From CAYFMH01 sp964344775 (lineage in GTDB: Bacteria > Patescibacteriota > Gracilibacteria > UBA4473): DNA of 55,912 nt. Positions within the stretch are counted from its first letter, which is position 1, and each line of letters starts with the position of its first letter. This document shows positions 41,827 to 50,122 of this stretch, piece after piece. The position numbers and the translations under genes were made by a program. The DNA is taken from positions 1-55,912 of the forward strand of contig CAYFOO010000003.1 in the NCBI GenBank assembly GCA_964344775.1. The letters run 5' to 3'. The notes below the pieces were generated by a model, which did not search any database, was not told the DNA's origin, and saw only the letters and a program-made list of their open reading frames with translations.

Positions 41827-43035
41827 GTGAAATTCCTCAGAGAAAAAGTCGCCGAAATTGATCTCACACCCGTCAAAAGAGAAGCTCTTTGGTGGATTGG
41901 TGCCGGGATGTTTCTCCTAGCCGTGGGGAAGTTGCTCGATGATTTTGCTTTTGTATTTTTGCAAGGCGAATGGCGACATCCACTCCTAGATCAAGGAATT
42001 GTTTTTTTGACGGAAAGACTCATCTTTTTTATCTTGGCATTCTTTGTGATGGTCACGGCCCTACGAGTCTGGCAAAAACCCGATCACAAAAGTCAGCTCG
42101 TCCCCGCGGCCTTCGCGGTGATCACCGCAGGGATTTTGGCCTTTGTACTGAAATCTTTTTTTCACGTCCCTCGACCGTTTCTCATCTATGAACTGGAACC
42201 ACTCGTACGAGCTGGATCCTACAGCTTCCCCTCGGCACACACAGCGGTAGCATTTGCCCTCTTCATTCCGTTTTATCGAATCTGGAAACCGATTGGAATT
42301 CTCTGGGTGATCTTTGCAATCATGATCGGATTTTCGAGAGTTTATGAAAATGTACACTTCCCCTCAGACATTGCTGGAGGAATCCTCCTGGGAGGGATGG
42401 TGGGGGCGTTCTTCTCGCATCCGGAAGTACGAAGGATGGTGACACTCCTCTGGGAGGAGCAAGAATTCCGTCGGCAGAGTTTTCATTTTGCGTTGGGATT
42501 TTCTTGCGTTTTCATGCACTGGGCGGGATTTCTCAGGCTCTGGCAGATCGGGGTATTGCTCGTGGTGGGACTTGCGATTTCTTTCATTTCGCAGTACAAA
42601 AAAATCCCCCTCATCTCTGATATTCTCAAACACTTTGATCGCCCTCGAGACAAGGACTTTCCCGGAAGGGGGGCTTTTTTCTTCATGTTGGGCGTCTTTT
42701 TGTCCCTTTTAATTTTTAATCAGGAGAATATCAAAATCGCCTACGCCGCGATCCTCATCCTATCCGTCGGCGACTCGCTCAATCACCTGTTTGGGACGAA
42801 GCTTCAGCGAGTGCGATTCCCCTGGAACAAGCGAAAAAACATGGTCGGGGTCGGCATCGGCATCGCCAGTGGGACTTTTGCGGCACAGTTTTTTGTGCCC
42901 TTGCTCCCGGCTTTCATCGCCTCAGCCGTAGCCATCTCCATGGAGACCATCCCCGTCAAGGTCGGGAAATTCTACCTCGATGACAACGTCTTCGTGCCGC
43001 TCCTAGCCGGCAGCATCCTCTGGATCCTGACTTAA
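41827..43035 (+). CDS. PAP2 phosphatase fused to a polyprenol/dolichol kinase-like domain
   Basis: The N-terminal half is a membrane PAP2 phosphatase with all three motifs: KSFFHVPRP (near 108-116), SFPSAHT (near 132-138) and SRVYENVHFPSD (near 169-180). The C-terminal half (about 215-402) resembles CTP-dependent dolichol/phytol kinases: FPGRGAFFF, GDSLNHLFGTK (near 314-324), NMVGVGIGIASG and METIPVKVGK. Together this could dephosphorylate and rephosphorylate undecaprenyl carriers or another prenol. The start is GTG 41827, supported by the TAAGAT -10 seven bases upstream. About twelve membrane helices. Substrate is inferred. Confidence 0.85.
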   Translation: MKFLREKVAEIDLTPVKREALWWIGAGMFLLAVGKLLDDFAFVFLQGEWRHPLLDQGIVFLTERLIFFILAFFVMVTALRVWQKPDHKSQLVPAAFAVITAGILAFVLKSFFHVPRPFLIYELEPLVRAGSYSFPSAHTAVAFALFIPFYRIWKPIGILWVIFAIMIGFSRVYENVHFPSDIAGGILLGGMVGAFFSHPEVRRMVTLLWEEQEFRRQSFHFALGFSCVFMHWAGFLRLWQIGVLLVVGLAISFISQYKKIPLISDILKHFDRPRDKDFPGRGAFFFMLGVFLSLLIFNQENIKIAYAAILILSVGDSLNHLFGTKLQRVRFPWNKRKNMVGVGIGIASGTFAAQFFVPLLPAFIASAVAISMETIPVKVGKFYLDDNVFVPLLAGSILWILT

Positions 43036-43380
43036 CCCCCTTTCTGCTCCCCTTTTTTAAGGGGAGATACTTGTTTAAAAATCAGGTAAGAGGGGTTTTG
43101 AGTATAAAAATGCCAGTTCAAGGTTCCCACCTTGAACTACAGAATTCTCAGGACCAGGGCACCAGCTTCTTGCCCTAATGCAGGCTCCATAATCCTTTGC
43201 TTTAAGCTGGTTCAATCTTGGCCTGTCCGCCATAGCTTCGTAAAGATTTTAATTTTAGCGAAGGGGGAAGATTGAACCAAAATATTTCATTAGTAGTACA
43301 AACAAAAAGTTAAGAAGCAACCTTCCGACCTACGCTAAGGCTTCGGTGAACACGACAAGGTTGCTCCAGCACTAACCATC
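43036..43380. repeat. composite intergenic repeats
   Basis: An inverted CTCCCC-type copy (about 43036-43102, CCCCCTTTCTGCTCCCC through GAGGGGTTTTGAG) is followed by AGTTCAAGGT/ACCTTGAACT, a GGTTCAATCTT/AAGATTGAACC pair enclosing a GCCTGTCCGCCATAGCTTCG repeat, AAAATATTTCATTAGTAG, and GCAACCTT/AAGGTTGC (43318-43325, 43358-43365) with another repeat in the loop and TCCAGC after it. Confidence 0.88.
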
Positions 43381-43407
43381 TCCTACCCCTCGCTTGTCCT
43401 GGTCTTT

Positions 43408-43704
43408 TTGACCTGGACATTGGTGCACTATCCGCTCGAGTCAAAAAGACTCGACCGATCGGGGGAATTAAATCTGAAACATTTTTCTTCTCGTCATCCG
43501 AATGGAATTAAGGTAATGCTTTATGCAACATTAATTACAGCATTTCTCCTCACTATTTACAAACAAAAAAACCAGCTCACAGGTTATAAAATCCCTAAAA
43601 TCCAATTTGTTCAGGAGTTGGAGATGGAAGTTATTAAAGAAATTGTTTTATTCTGTGGTGGTGATACTTCACGCCTTCTTAAACTTACTAAACCTCCTCC
43701 ATAA
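43408..43704 (+). pseudogene. C-terminal remnant of an IS4-type transposase
   Basis: From about residue 23 the reading frame (FSSRHPNGIKVMLYATLITA, LLTIYKQKNQLTGYKI, ELEMEVIKEIVLFCGGD) has the look of the C-terminal end of IS4-superfamily DDE transposases. The catalytic core is absent and the upstream DNA is occupied by hairpins (GGTCTTTTTGACC near 43398-43410; CGAGTC/GACTCG near 43436-43453), so this is a decayed fragment. I see no terminal inverted repeats of an intact insertion sequence. Confidence 0.7.
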
Positions 43705-43758
43705 CTTGATTAAACATGGGTTTCGTACACTCGTGCGTAGAACATTGAACCTGCCTAG

Positions 43759-46731
43759 CTATTCAGTATATCTAAAATTACAATAAACCTTCCCTCCTTC
43801 TTCTATAATCTCTGTATTAGTATTTCCCGTATACATATCTTCCTCACAATAGTCTCTACATGTTTCCAAATCTGATATTTCTTCCCTATCCTCAAAATTG
43901 TTAATACTGATAGAATTCTTTTTGCGGACCATTGCTCCTTCTTCAGGGCATTCCCGTTCCGCTTCCCTTCTGGCAGCCTCCTCTCCTTGCCTTATTTGTT
44001 CCTGCATTCTCTCTCCTCCTGGTGTAGATTTTGGTGGAGGGAAACTATAAATTAATGATCCTACCACTTTATACCTCTTGCCGTTCACTGTATTAAATCC
44101 TCCTCCTCCACCACTTGAAGGACCAGTCATTCCAGAAATCTGAGGAACTTGAGATATTGCATTGTTACGAGCAAGATTACGATCAGTATTATTAATATTT
44201 AAAAATTGAAAAGTTAACTCATTTCCTATTTCTCCAATTTTCCTCCCTCCTTCTATTTGGACCTTCCCCCCTAAACCACTTATTAATTGTGATTTCTGCT
44301 CCGAAGTCGTAACATTTCTCACTCGAACACGAAAAGCATAACCATCAAATTCTTTTTTTACCTCCTTCAGTGGCTCTGAACCCGACTCGACCGCACCACC
44401 TGTCCCCACAGCAGGCACCTCTGCCGATTCCTCACCTGTCGAAGCAGTACCTCCACCAGATGACACTTCCGCATCCCCCGTATCCTCTCCAGGACGAGCC
44501 GGTGGAATTGGCTTTCTTGGCGGAGGAGATATCACTGGGGTCTTATCACCTCCAGAAGCCCCCGACTCCTCAGATGGAGCTTCTCCCCCTTCTGTCGCTG
44601 TCTCATCACCCCCAGCAGGACCATCTCCTGCCCCTGTACCATCTGCTTGTCCTTCTGCAGAGCCTCCTGGAGCTTCCCCTTCTCCGTCTGGCTCTCCTTT
44701 TTTATCCTCCTCTGACTCCGGCTCCTCTTTTTTCGGAATACAACACCTCCCAGCTGTACAATCATCAGAGTACGCATCCGTATCTCCCGCATCACAAACC
44801 GCTCGACAAACCCCTGTATCTGTACTTGCTTCATCCGTACATTCTGTTCCTTCGTCCTCAGCTCTCTGCCTCTCACAACAAATCCCTGCACAATCACTCG
44901 ATTCATCCTCTTCTAGAGAATCATATCCAGTCGGACAACTACTAGCCCCTGCGAAACATTCTCCTGGAACACCACTGTCTGTTTTACATTCTTTCCTCCC
45001 TTCTTCCTTCTCTCCTTCTGCCTTTCCTTCCCCCTTTCCACTTCCCTTCTCACACCCCTTCCCCTTGTAGAAATGATCGAGAGCCTGTTTGGTACATTTC
45101 CCATACTTCCCATCCACCGCAGAACAGTTCGCTGGCAACGGTTTGTCTTTGTCATCTTTGTAGTGATCACCAGATTTGAGTGCCTGCTGGATCGCCTTCA
45201 CATCACACTTACCACTCACTCCCAGATCCGCACAAAAAGGCTGCAATTGCTCGAGAGCCTTACATTCTCCTGCCTTGGAGTTTTGCGTTCCACTGACATC
45301 CCCTTCGTAGCAGGATTCTGGTGGGTTTTTCAGCGATGCGGGAGCAATATCACATTTTTCATCTGACTTTTTCGGTGCTGGTGCTTCTACTGCTGGTGGT
45401 TTAGGTGGTTTTGGCTCTGGGCCGAGGTAATCGATATTGATGATAAATTTCACGATCGTGTAGGAGAGGATCGCAATCACACTTCCCACGATCGCCCAGG
45501 CGATGATATCCCGTCCCTTCGTGAGCATCTCGGTGTTTCCCATACTCGTGAGATACACGATCCCACCTACGATCACCATGAGCACCGAAATCCCGAGTAA
45601 AAAAACTAAAACCCCACTCGTGACCGAGGGGAGCAATTTTTTGCCCACATAACACACTGCATCGTCACTTGCTGCCGGTCCCGGCAAGAGTCCCTGAAAT
45701 ATCGGCGGGGTATTTCCTCCCCCTTTGCAGAGCGGTGGACAGCCTACCCACCCAGCATCCACGGCCTTCTTGGCAACGGAAGTTTTGGCATCAAGAAAAC
45801 CACTTGGGTCCAGGTCCTGAGGGGGAATCGGCATCTTCTCGTGATCCCCCTCGATGGTCGGTTTCGTTTTTTTCTTCTCGTACCGCGGGAGCACCTCACA
45901 GTTATCATTGTACCACTCTTGAAACTCTTTTACTTTCTCATCTGGACAGATCAGCCAGCGATTTTCTATTGAAAGTCGTGCCGTCTCCGTATCTGGACCG
46001 TGTTTCCCATCCACATCAATCTGTTTTTTTGGAGCTCTTTTGAGCGTCACTGGCTCTTTCCCCGGAAAGTTATAGACCAACTCAATTTCTTCAGTCCGAT
46101 CTTCTTTGATCTTACATTTTCCACCCTTGAGATTGTTGTACCAGTCCTGAAACTTGCGAACCTCTGTCATCACAGTCTCGTCATCGCTGTATCCCTCTCC
46201 TCCCGCATTGAGGCTCAGCTGCTTCCCGGGAAGCTTGAGCTTGGCCTTCTTATCGTAGGCCGAGACATCCACTGGACGCAGGTCCACACCTCCAGTCGTC
46301 AGAATCTCGATGGTGAAGTCGGCCGTACCAGGGCCTCCTTTTTCAGCACCATCTCCTGCACTGGCGGCAGCAAACGACTCGGCAACCCGACTTCCGGATC
46401 CTTCTCCCGGCTTGTCTTGCCCCGGAATAGTCGGCATCCCCTCTTTTGTAATACTTGAACCATCCCCAGGTACTGATGCTGGCGGAGCAGCTTCCGTCGC
46501 CATACCCGCAAAACTGTCTGCTGTTTTATCTGGGGGATAAGCACAACAAATTTCCGTCATCATATCACAAACACCGTTGTAATCCGTAATTTTTGTTTGT
46601 CCTTCAGGACATGAAGAAGTGGCACACTCGCCTTTTCTACCTTCTGCATCGACACATGCTTGTGCAAAAACCTCCCCCCCAACACAAAAAAGCCCCACGC
46701 TCAGCCACAATCCCAATAATATTTTTTTCAT
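43759..46731 (-). CDS. large Cys-rich surface protein with T4SS-pilin-like segment, 990 aa
   Basis: It starts with a signal peptide (MKKILLGLWLSVGLFCVG, cleavage near AQA). Three Cys-rich modules of the form C...CP.G...C...CC occur, one at the N-terminus (ECATSSCPEG, EICCA) and two in the middle (about 600-680). Two peptidoglycan-binding-like stretches (KFQDWYN...DGKHGPDTETA, and VDGKYGKCTKQAL) are present. A pair of transmembrane helices (about 367-437, LLPSVTSGVLVFLLGISVLM) matches the T4SS-pilin-like domain common in CPR proteins. A Gly/Glu/Pro-rich linker leads to a C-terminal domain. The segment SVPGDGSSITKEGMP is shared with the 498-residue neighbour. It is likely cell-envelope bound; function is unknown. 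Confidence 0.8.
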   Translation of the reverse strand: MKKILLGLWLSVGLFCVGGEVFAQACVDAEGRKGECATSSCPEGQTKITDYNGVCDMMTEICCAYPPDKTADSFAGMATEAAPPASVPGDGSSITKEGMPTIPGQDKPGEGSGSRVAESFAAASAGDGAEKGGPGTADFTIEILTTGGVDLRPVDVSAYDKKAKLKLPGKQLSLNAGGEGYSDDETVMTEVRKFQDWYNNLKGGKCKIKEDRTEEIELVYNFPGKEPVTLKRAPKKQIDVDGKHGPDTETARLSIENRWLICPDEKVKEFQEWYNDNCEVLPRYEKKKTKPTIEGDHEKMPIPPQDLDPSGFLDAKTSVAKKAVDAGWVGCPPLCKGGGNTPPIFQGLLPGPAASDDAVCYVGKKLLPSVTSGVLVFLLGISVLMVIVGGIVYLTSMGNTEMLTKGRDIIAWAIVGSVIAILSYTIVKFIINIDYLGPEPKPPKPPAVEAPAPKKSDEKCDIAPASLKNPPESCYEGDVSGTQNSKAGECKALEQLQPFCADLGVSGKCDVKAIQQALKSGDHYKDDKDKPLPANCSAVDGKYGKCTKQALDHFYKGKGCEKGSGKGEGKAEGEKEEGRKECKTDSGVPGECFAGASSCPTGYDSLEEDESSDCAGICCERQRAEDEGTECTDEASTDTGVCRAVCDAGDTDAYSDDCTAGRCCIPKKEEPESEEDKKGEPDGEGEAPGGSAEGQADGTGAGDGPAGGDETATEGGEAPSEESGASGGDKTPVISPPPRKPIPPARPGEDTGDAEVSSGGGTASTGEESAEVPAVGTGGAVESGSEPLKEVKKEFDGYAFRVRVRNVTTSEQKSQLISGLGGKVQIEGGRKIGEIGNELTFQFLNINNTDRNLARNNAISQVPQISGMTGPSSGGGGGFNTVNGKRYKVVGSLIYSFPPPKSTPGGERMQEQIRQGEEAARREAERECPEEGAMVRKKNSISINNFEDREEISDLETCRDYCEEDMYTGNTNTEIIEEGGKVYCNFRYTE

Positions 46732-46827
46732 TTTTGTGTCCGTCTAAGAATAGCCAAAAAAATTCAAAATGGGAAATGAAAAAATAATCTCGTCATTTCC
46801 TCTCCATCGGCTAAATCCTATATGAGT

Positions 46828-47172
46828 TTATACAACCACTGGAGTGTGTTGATAAGATTCTTCGTGCTCTTCAATCTTTGTGTCTGCATAAGCTCTTGCT
46901 CCATCTGTAAAACCACTCAATTTATCCACTATTTCATTTTCCACCACAATGAATAATTTCTCGTTAAAAGTGGTTTGGTCTTGCATAAAATTCGTAAATT
47001 TCCCATTAAAAGTGGTTTGATCTTGCATAAAAGTCGTAAATTTCTCGTTAAAAGTGGTTTGATCTTGGATAAAAGTCATAAATTTTTCATTAAATCCTTC
47101 TTGTCTTTCATTAACTTTTTTTTGTTCTGCAATAAAGTTAAGTACGATTTTTTGGAATTCTTGGTCGGTCAT
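46828..47172 (-). CDS. coiled-coil protein with 14-residue tandem repeats
   Basis: The 114-residue protein contains three consecutive copies of a 14-residue unit (DQTTFNEKFTTFMQ and variants), matching a 42-base tandem DNA repeat, between a helical N-terminus and a short C-terminal region. Hydrophobic Phe and Met at regular spacing suggest a coiled-coil stalk. Function is unknown. It lies between the two surface protein genes, all on the minus strand. Confidence 0.75.
   Translation of the reverse strand: MTDQEFQKIVLNFIAEQKKVNERQEGFNEKFMTFIQDQTTFNEKFTTFMQDQTTFNGKFTNFMQDQTTFNEKLFIVVENEIVDKLSGFTDGARAYADTKIEEHEESYQHTPVVV
46969..47094. repeat. three tandem 42-bp repeats
   Basis: Units begin at 46969, 47011 and 47053 (each AGTGGTTTG...ATTAAA or GTTAAA). 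The units differ at only a few bases, so copy number may vary between strains. Confidence 0.92.
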
Positions 47173-47550
47173 ATGTTCTTTTTAAAGGACGAAATTTGGT
47201 TTGTCAAAAATTTGAAGCCCCTCAACCTCCCAAACCTTCTTCTTCGCAAGTCGAAATATCGGGGATCAAGAGAAGGTGGGCGAACCAGAAACTAAAAAAC
47301 AGTACAAAGCCCCAGAGCCGGATGAGTTAAAACATCAGGAACCAGGTGCCTTGCAGGACACCTGTTCCGGCGTTTGGGTTCAATTTTGTAAATTTCGGCT
47401 GGTTCAATCTTGTAGATTGAACCAAAACGTTTCATTAGTAGAACAAACAAAAAATTAAGAAGCAACCTACAAGGTTGCTCCAGCCAAGCTTCGCAGGACA
47501 GGCTAAACCCCGTCCGGCCTAAGGTAAACCTTGCTCCGGCCTAAGGTTTA
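47173..47550. repeat. intergenic region with hairpin repeats
   Basis: The first 150 bases show nothing recognisable. Then follow CAGGTG/CACCTG (47343-47348, 47359-47364) with TTCCGGC, GGTTCAATCTTGTAGATTGAACC-type hairpin (about 47401-47423), AAAACGTTTCATTAGTAG, GCAACCT/AGGTTGC (47462-47468, 47472-47478) with TCCAGC, and AAGGT/ACCTT with GCTCCGGC near 47521-47541. Confidence 0.85.
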
Positions 47551-49047
47551 TTATCGCAATAATTCCCCCCACGCTGCCAAAATTGGTTCTGCCTGTTGTA
47601 CTCGATCAAAACAATCCTGAGATGGTCCACAACTATCTTTGAGTTTTTTGTAATGTACTCCCAATTCCCCTAAACCATCTTTCATCCTGGATTCCAATGA
47701 TGGATACCCCTCATCGTGGCTCTTAGCCACGTCATAGTACCCCTTCATGCTTCCCAATTTACTTACAAATTCATTACAATCACTAATTGGTAAACCTGCC
47801 TCCCTCAGCATGCTCCCACATTGGCTTTTGAAACGATTCCAATGCTTGGCTCCTTCATAATCACTGCCCCCTGATTTTCTAGCACCTATTTCTGCCTGTA
47901 GTGCTGTCACCGTTTGTCCCAAATTATCTGCAGCTGCTTTCAATTTATCATGCTCTGCCTGCGTAAATTTTTCTTTTTTTAGATCCATCGCTTGCAAAGC
48001 AGCATTCCATCCTTCTAAAGCAGTTTTCATTTTCGCCGTTTGGTCTTTTTGTAGATTTGAAGCATTTTTGGCATACCAGCTTAAATGTTCATTTGGCTTC
48101 TTGGTTAACGCCAACATCACATCTCTAGTAATCTCCCCTGATGTTTCTGTTCCTGCTCCTTCCTCTTTCTCTCCTTCTGCACCACCACTTCCACTAGTGG
48201 CAGGTTCCTCAGCATTTCCTCCTGATGTAGGTTTGCCACCACTCGAGGGCTCTCCACCCCTTCCTGATGGCTTAGGCTTAGGCTTAGGTTTTGGCTTCGG
48301 CTTCTTACTCGTCCCTGTTCCCTCGCTACTCTTCCCTGATACTGTCCCATTCAGCGTCAACGCAATGTCCATCTTTTTATCTCCATCCAGGTCGATTTCT
48401 ACTTTGCCCCCTTTCTTGGCTTCATATTCTTTGCCCCCGATGGAGAACTTCGCACTGTCGGCCGTCACAGATACCACCTTCACAGAGAAAGACCCGGCAG
48501 ACGAACTCCCCGATGGCTTCATGGAGAAAGGCAATGATTTCCCTACCGTCCCAATCGTTCGAGCTTTGGCTCCCTTTTTTGCCCCGCCAGTGAATTCTAT
48601 TTTGTCTTTTTGAGCGGTGAGGGTCTCAGTTGGTTTGCCTGGTTCTATCTTCCCAGAACAATCCCCCTCTTGACAATTACCCGCCGATACAGGACCAAGA
48701 GCCGCCTTTGACCCCGAAGTACAATTGCCCTCTCGACAATCACCAGCAGTGGTACCACCTCCCATTTCATTAAATTGTCTACTCAAAGCCCCTACATCAG
48801 GACCTCCTGAACCTGTTCCCTGAGGAATATCTGGCATACCAGGTTTTGTAATACCGGAACCATCTCCAGGCACTGACACTGGGGAAGCAGCTTCTGTCGC
48901 CGTGTCTAAAAACTGATCTCCTAAAGCATTCGTCTTTTTTCGCCCTTCTTCTCCCAAATGATCATATGGATTATAAGTCGCAAACCCCTCTCCCACAAAA
49001 CCAAAAATCCCAACGCTTAAAAGCAATAAAAGAAGTATTTGTTTCAT
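47551..49047 (-). CDS. secreted surface protein with KP-repeat linker, 498 aa
   Basis: A signal peptide (MKQILLLLLLSVGIFGFVG, cleavage near GFA) opens the protein. Residues about 48-75 contain TEAASPVSVPGDGSGITKPGM, clearly related to the same region of the 990-residue protein. Two short Cys repeats (GDCREGNC, GNCQEGDC) follow, then a beta-rich domain ending in VEIDLDGDKKMDIALTL. A Lys-Pro repeat encoded by a hexanucleotide tandem repeat (about 48267-48303) and a Ser/Gly/Glu linker lead to a helical C-terminal domain with four Cys. Likely envelope-exposed; function is unknown. The promoter predicts a leaderless mRNA. Confidence 0.8.
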   Translation of the reverse strand: MKQILLLLLLSVGIFGFVGEGFATYNPYDHLGEEGRKKTNALGDQFLDTATEAASPVSVPGDGSGITKPGMPDIPQGTGSGGPDVGALSRQFNEMGGGTTAGDCREGNCTSGSKAALGPVSAGNCQEGDCSGKIEPGKPTETLTAQKDKIEFTGGAKKGAKARTIGTVGKSLPFSMKPSGSSSAGSFSVKVVSVTADSAKFSIGGKEYEAKKGGKVEIDLDGDKKMDIALTLNGTVSGKSSEGTGTSKKPKPKPKPKPKPSGRGGEPSSGGKPTSGGNAEEPATSGSGGAEGEKEEGAGTETSGEITRDVMLALTKKPNEHLSWYAKNASNLQKDQTAKMKTALEGWNAALQAMDLKKEKFTQAEHDKLKAAADNLGQTVTALQAEIGARKSGGSDYEGAKHWNRFKSQCGSMLREAGLPISDCNEFVSKLGSMKGYYDVAKSHDEGYPSLESRMKDGLGELGVHYKKLKDSCGPSQDCFDRVQQAEPILAAWGELLR

Positions 49048-49055
49048 TTTTTTCT

Positions 49056-49064
49056 ATTGTATCA
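49056..49064 (-). promoter_or_regulatory. extended -10 of the 498-aa surface protein
   Basis: Minus-strand TGATACAAT (-10 hexamer TACAAT at 49061-49056) ends eight bases before ATG 49047, so transcription should start at or next to the start codon. No good -35 is seen. Confidence 0.6.
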
Positions 49065-49148
49065 GAGATTTAGAAAATCACGCAAACAATTATCATTTGA
49101 CTTTCTACCTGAAAATAATAGACAAAAATCAGATTTTAAATTCTTTTA

Positions 49149-50033
49149 ATGAAAGGAGCCGTTGAATTAGAAACACAAAGACCAGATAAAAGTTTAGAAA
49201 TTCCCTGCTCAAAGAAAGGGAAATTTGAGGTACTATCAAAAACTGTAAAAGTAGCCACAGCAGTGTTAATAATAACCATAGCATACATACCTCCTGCTCC
49301 TGCTGGCGTCCTCGTAAAAATAGTACCAGAAGAAAAAAAGACGGAAATGGAAAGAAGCATAAACGGAGTAAGGATAAAATTTGTGCGAATTCCTTCTGGA
49401 AAAATAGGAAAAAAGGCTATAAAGACTTTTTGGATGGGGCAGTTTGAAGTGACCTGGGAACAATATCAAGCTTGTTTCTCAGGAGTCACTTGGAAACCAT
49501 TTCGTGATGGAACTATACCCAATAAAAATCACCCAGTCACCAATGTCTCTTGGTTTGATTCCCATAAATTTATTGCCTGCTTAAATAAAAATGACTCACG
49601 ATATACTTACCGACTTCCCACTGAGACAGAATGGCAACACGCCGCTCGAGGAGATCAGGCCGGGCCATTCCCCTGGAAAACAACATCAAATGCCTGCAAA
49701 AAAGCCAACATTTATGACCAAACCTCTAACGAAGTTGAAAAAGTCTTCACACAAGAAGGGGTCCCTTGGAAACCTTTTCCTTGTCATGATGGTTATGTTT
49801 ATACTGCTCCTGTGGGAACATTCCCAGCAAATGCATTTGGGTTGCATGACATTTTTGGAAATGTACGTGAATGGACAGAAGGAGAAGGAAAAAATAATTT
49901 ACCAAATTTAAGAGGGGGCAGCTGGACTGAACGTCCAGGAAAAAAGTTTGGATACTACGACAGCTCACCTGCAGACCCCAAAACCACCCAAAACTTCATC
50001 GGTTTCCGCCTCGTGGCCATGCCAAAAAAATAA
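49149..50033 (+). CDS. SUMF1/FGE-sulfatase-fold protein, membrane anchored
   Basis: A single hydrophobic segment (about residues 36-53) anchors a SUMF1-type domain: FWMGQFEVTWEQYQAC, HPVTNVSWFDS, YRLPTETEWQHAARGDQ, GLHDIFGNVREWTEG, LRGGSW and FIGFRLV are family hallmarks. The region after LRGGSW, where formylglycine-generating enzymes have their catalytic Cys, has none, so it is probably a binding or structural protein rather than a sulfatase activator. Length 294 is usual for the single-domain type. It is divergent from the surface protein gene, with 101 bases between starts. Confidence 0.9.
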   Translation: MKGAVELETQRPDKSLEIPCSKKGKFEVLSKTVKVATAVLIITIAYIPPAPAGVLVKIVPEEKKTEMERSINGVRIKFVRIPSGKIGKKAIKTFWMGQFEVTWEQYQACFSGVTWKPFRDGTIPNKNHPVTNVSWFDSHKFIACLNKNDSRYTYRLPTETEWQHAARGDQAGPFPWKTTSNACKKANIYDQTSNEVEKVFTQEGVPWKPFPCHDGYVYTAPVGTFPANAFGLHDIFGNVREWTEGEGKNNLPNLRGGSWTERPGKKFGYYDSSPADPKTTQNFIGFRLVAMPKK

Positions 50034-50087
50034 TTTTTTAATTTTTTTCCTTGCCACTTTTCACTTTCAAATTCCCCCTGTTTTCCC

Positions 50088-50116
50088 TTGAAATAAAGCC
50101 AAATCTGTGATATAAT
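50088..50116 (+). promoter_or_regulatory. sigma70-type promoter of pilT, leaderless start
   Basis: TTGAAA (50088-50093), 17 bases, TGA + TATAAT (50111-50116). The predicted transcription start coincides with ATG 50123. Confidence 0.85.
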
Positions 50117-50122
50117 AAGAAG

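Noticed and set aside
46966..47094. CRISPR array
   Set aside because: The 42-base units are directly adjacent, without spacers, and are coding in frame; no other array-like pattern occurs in the window.
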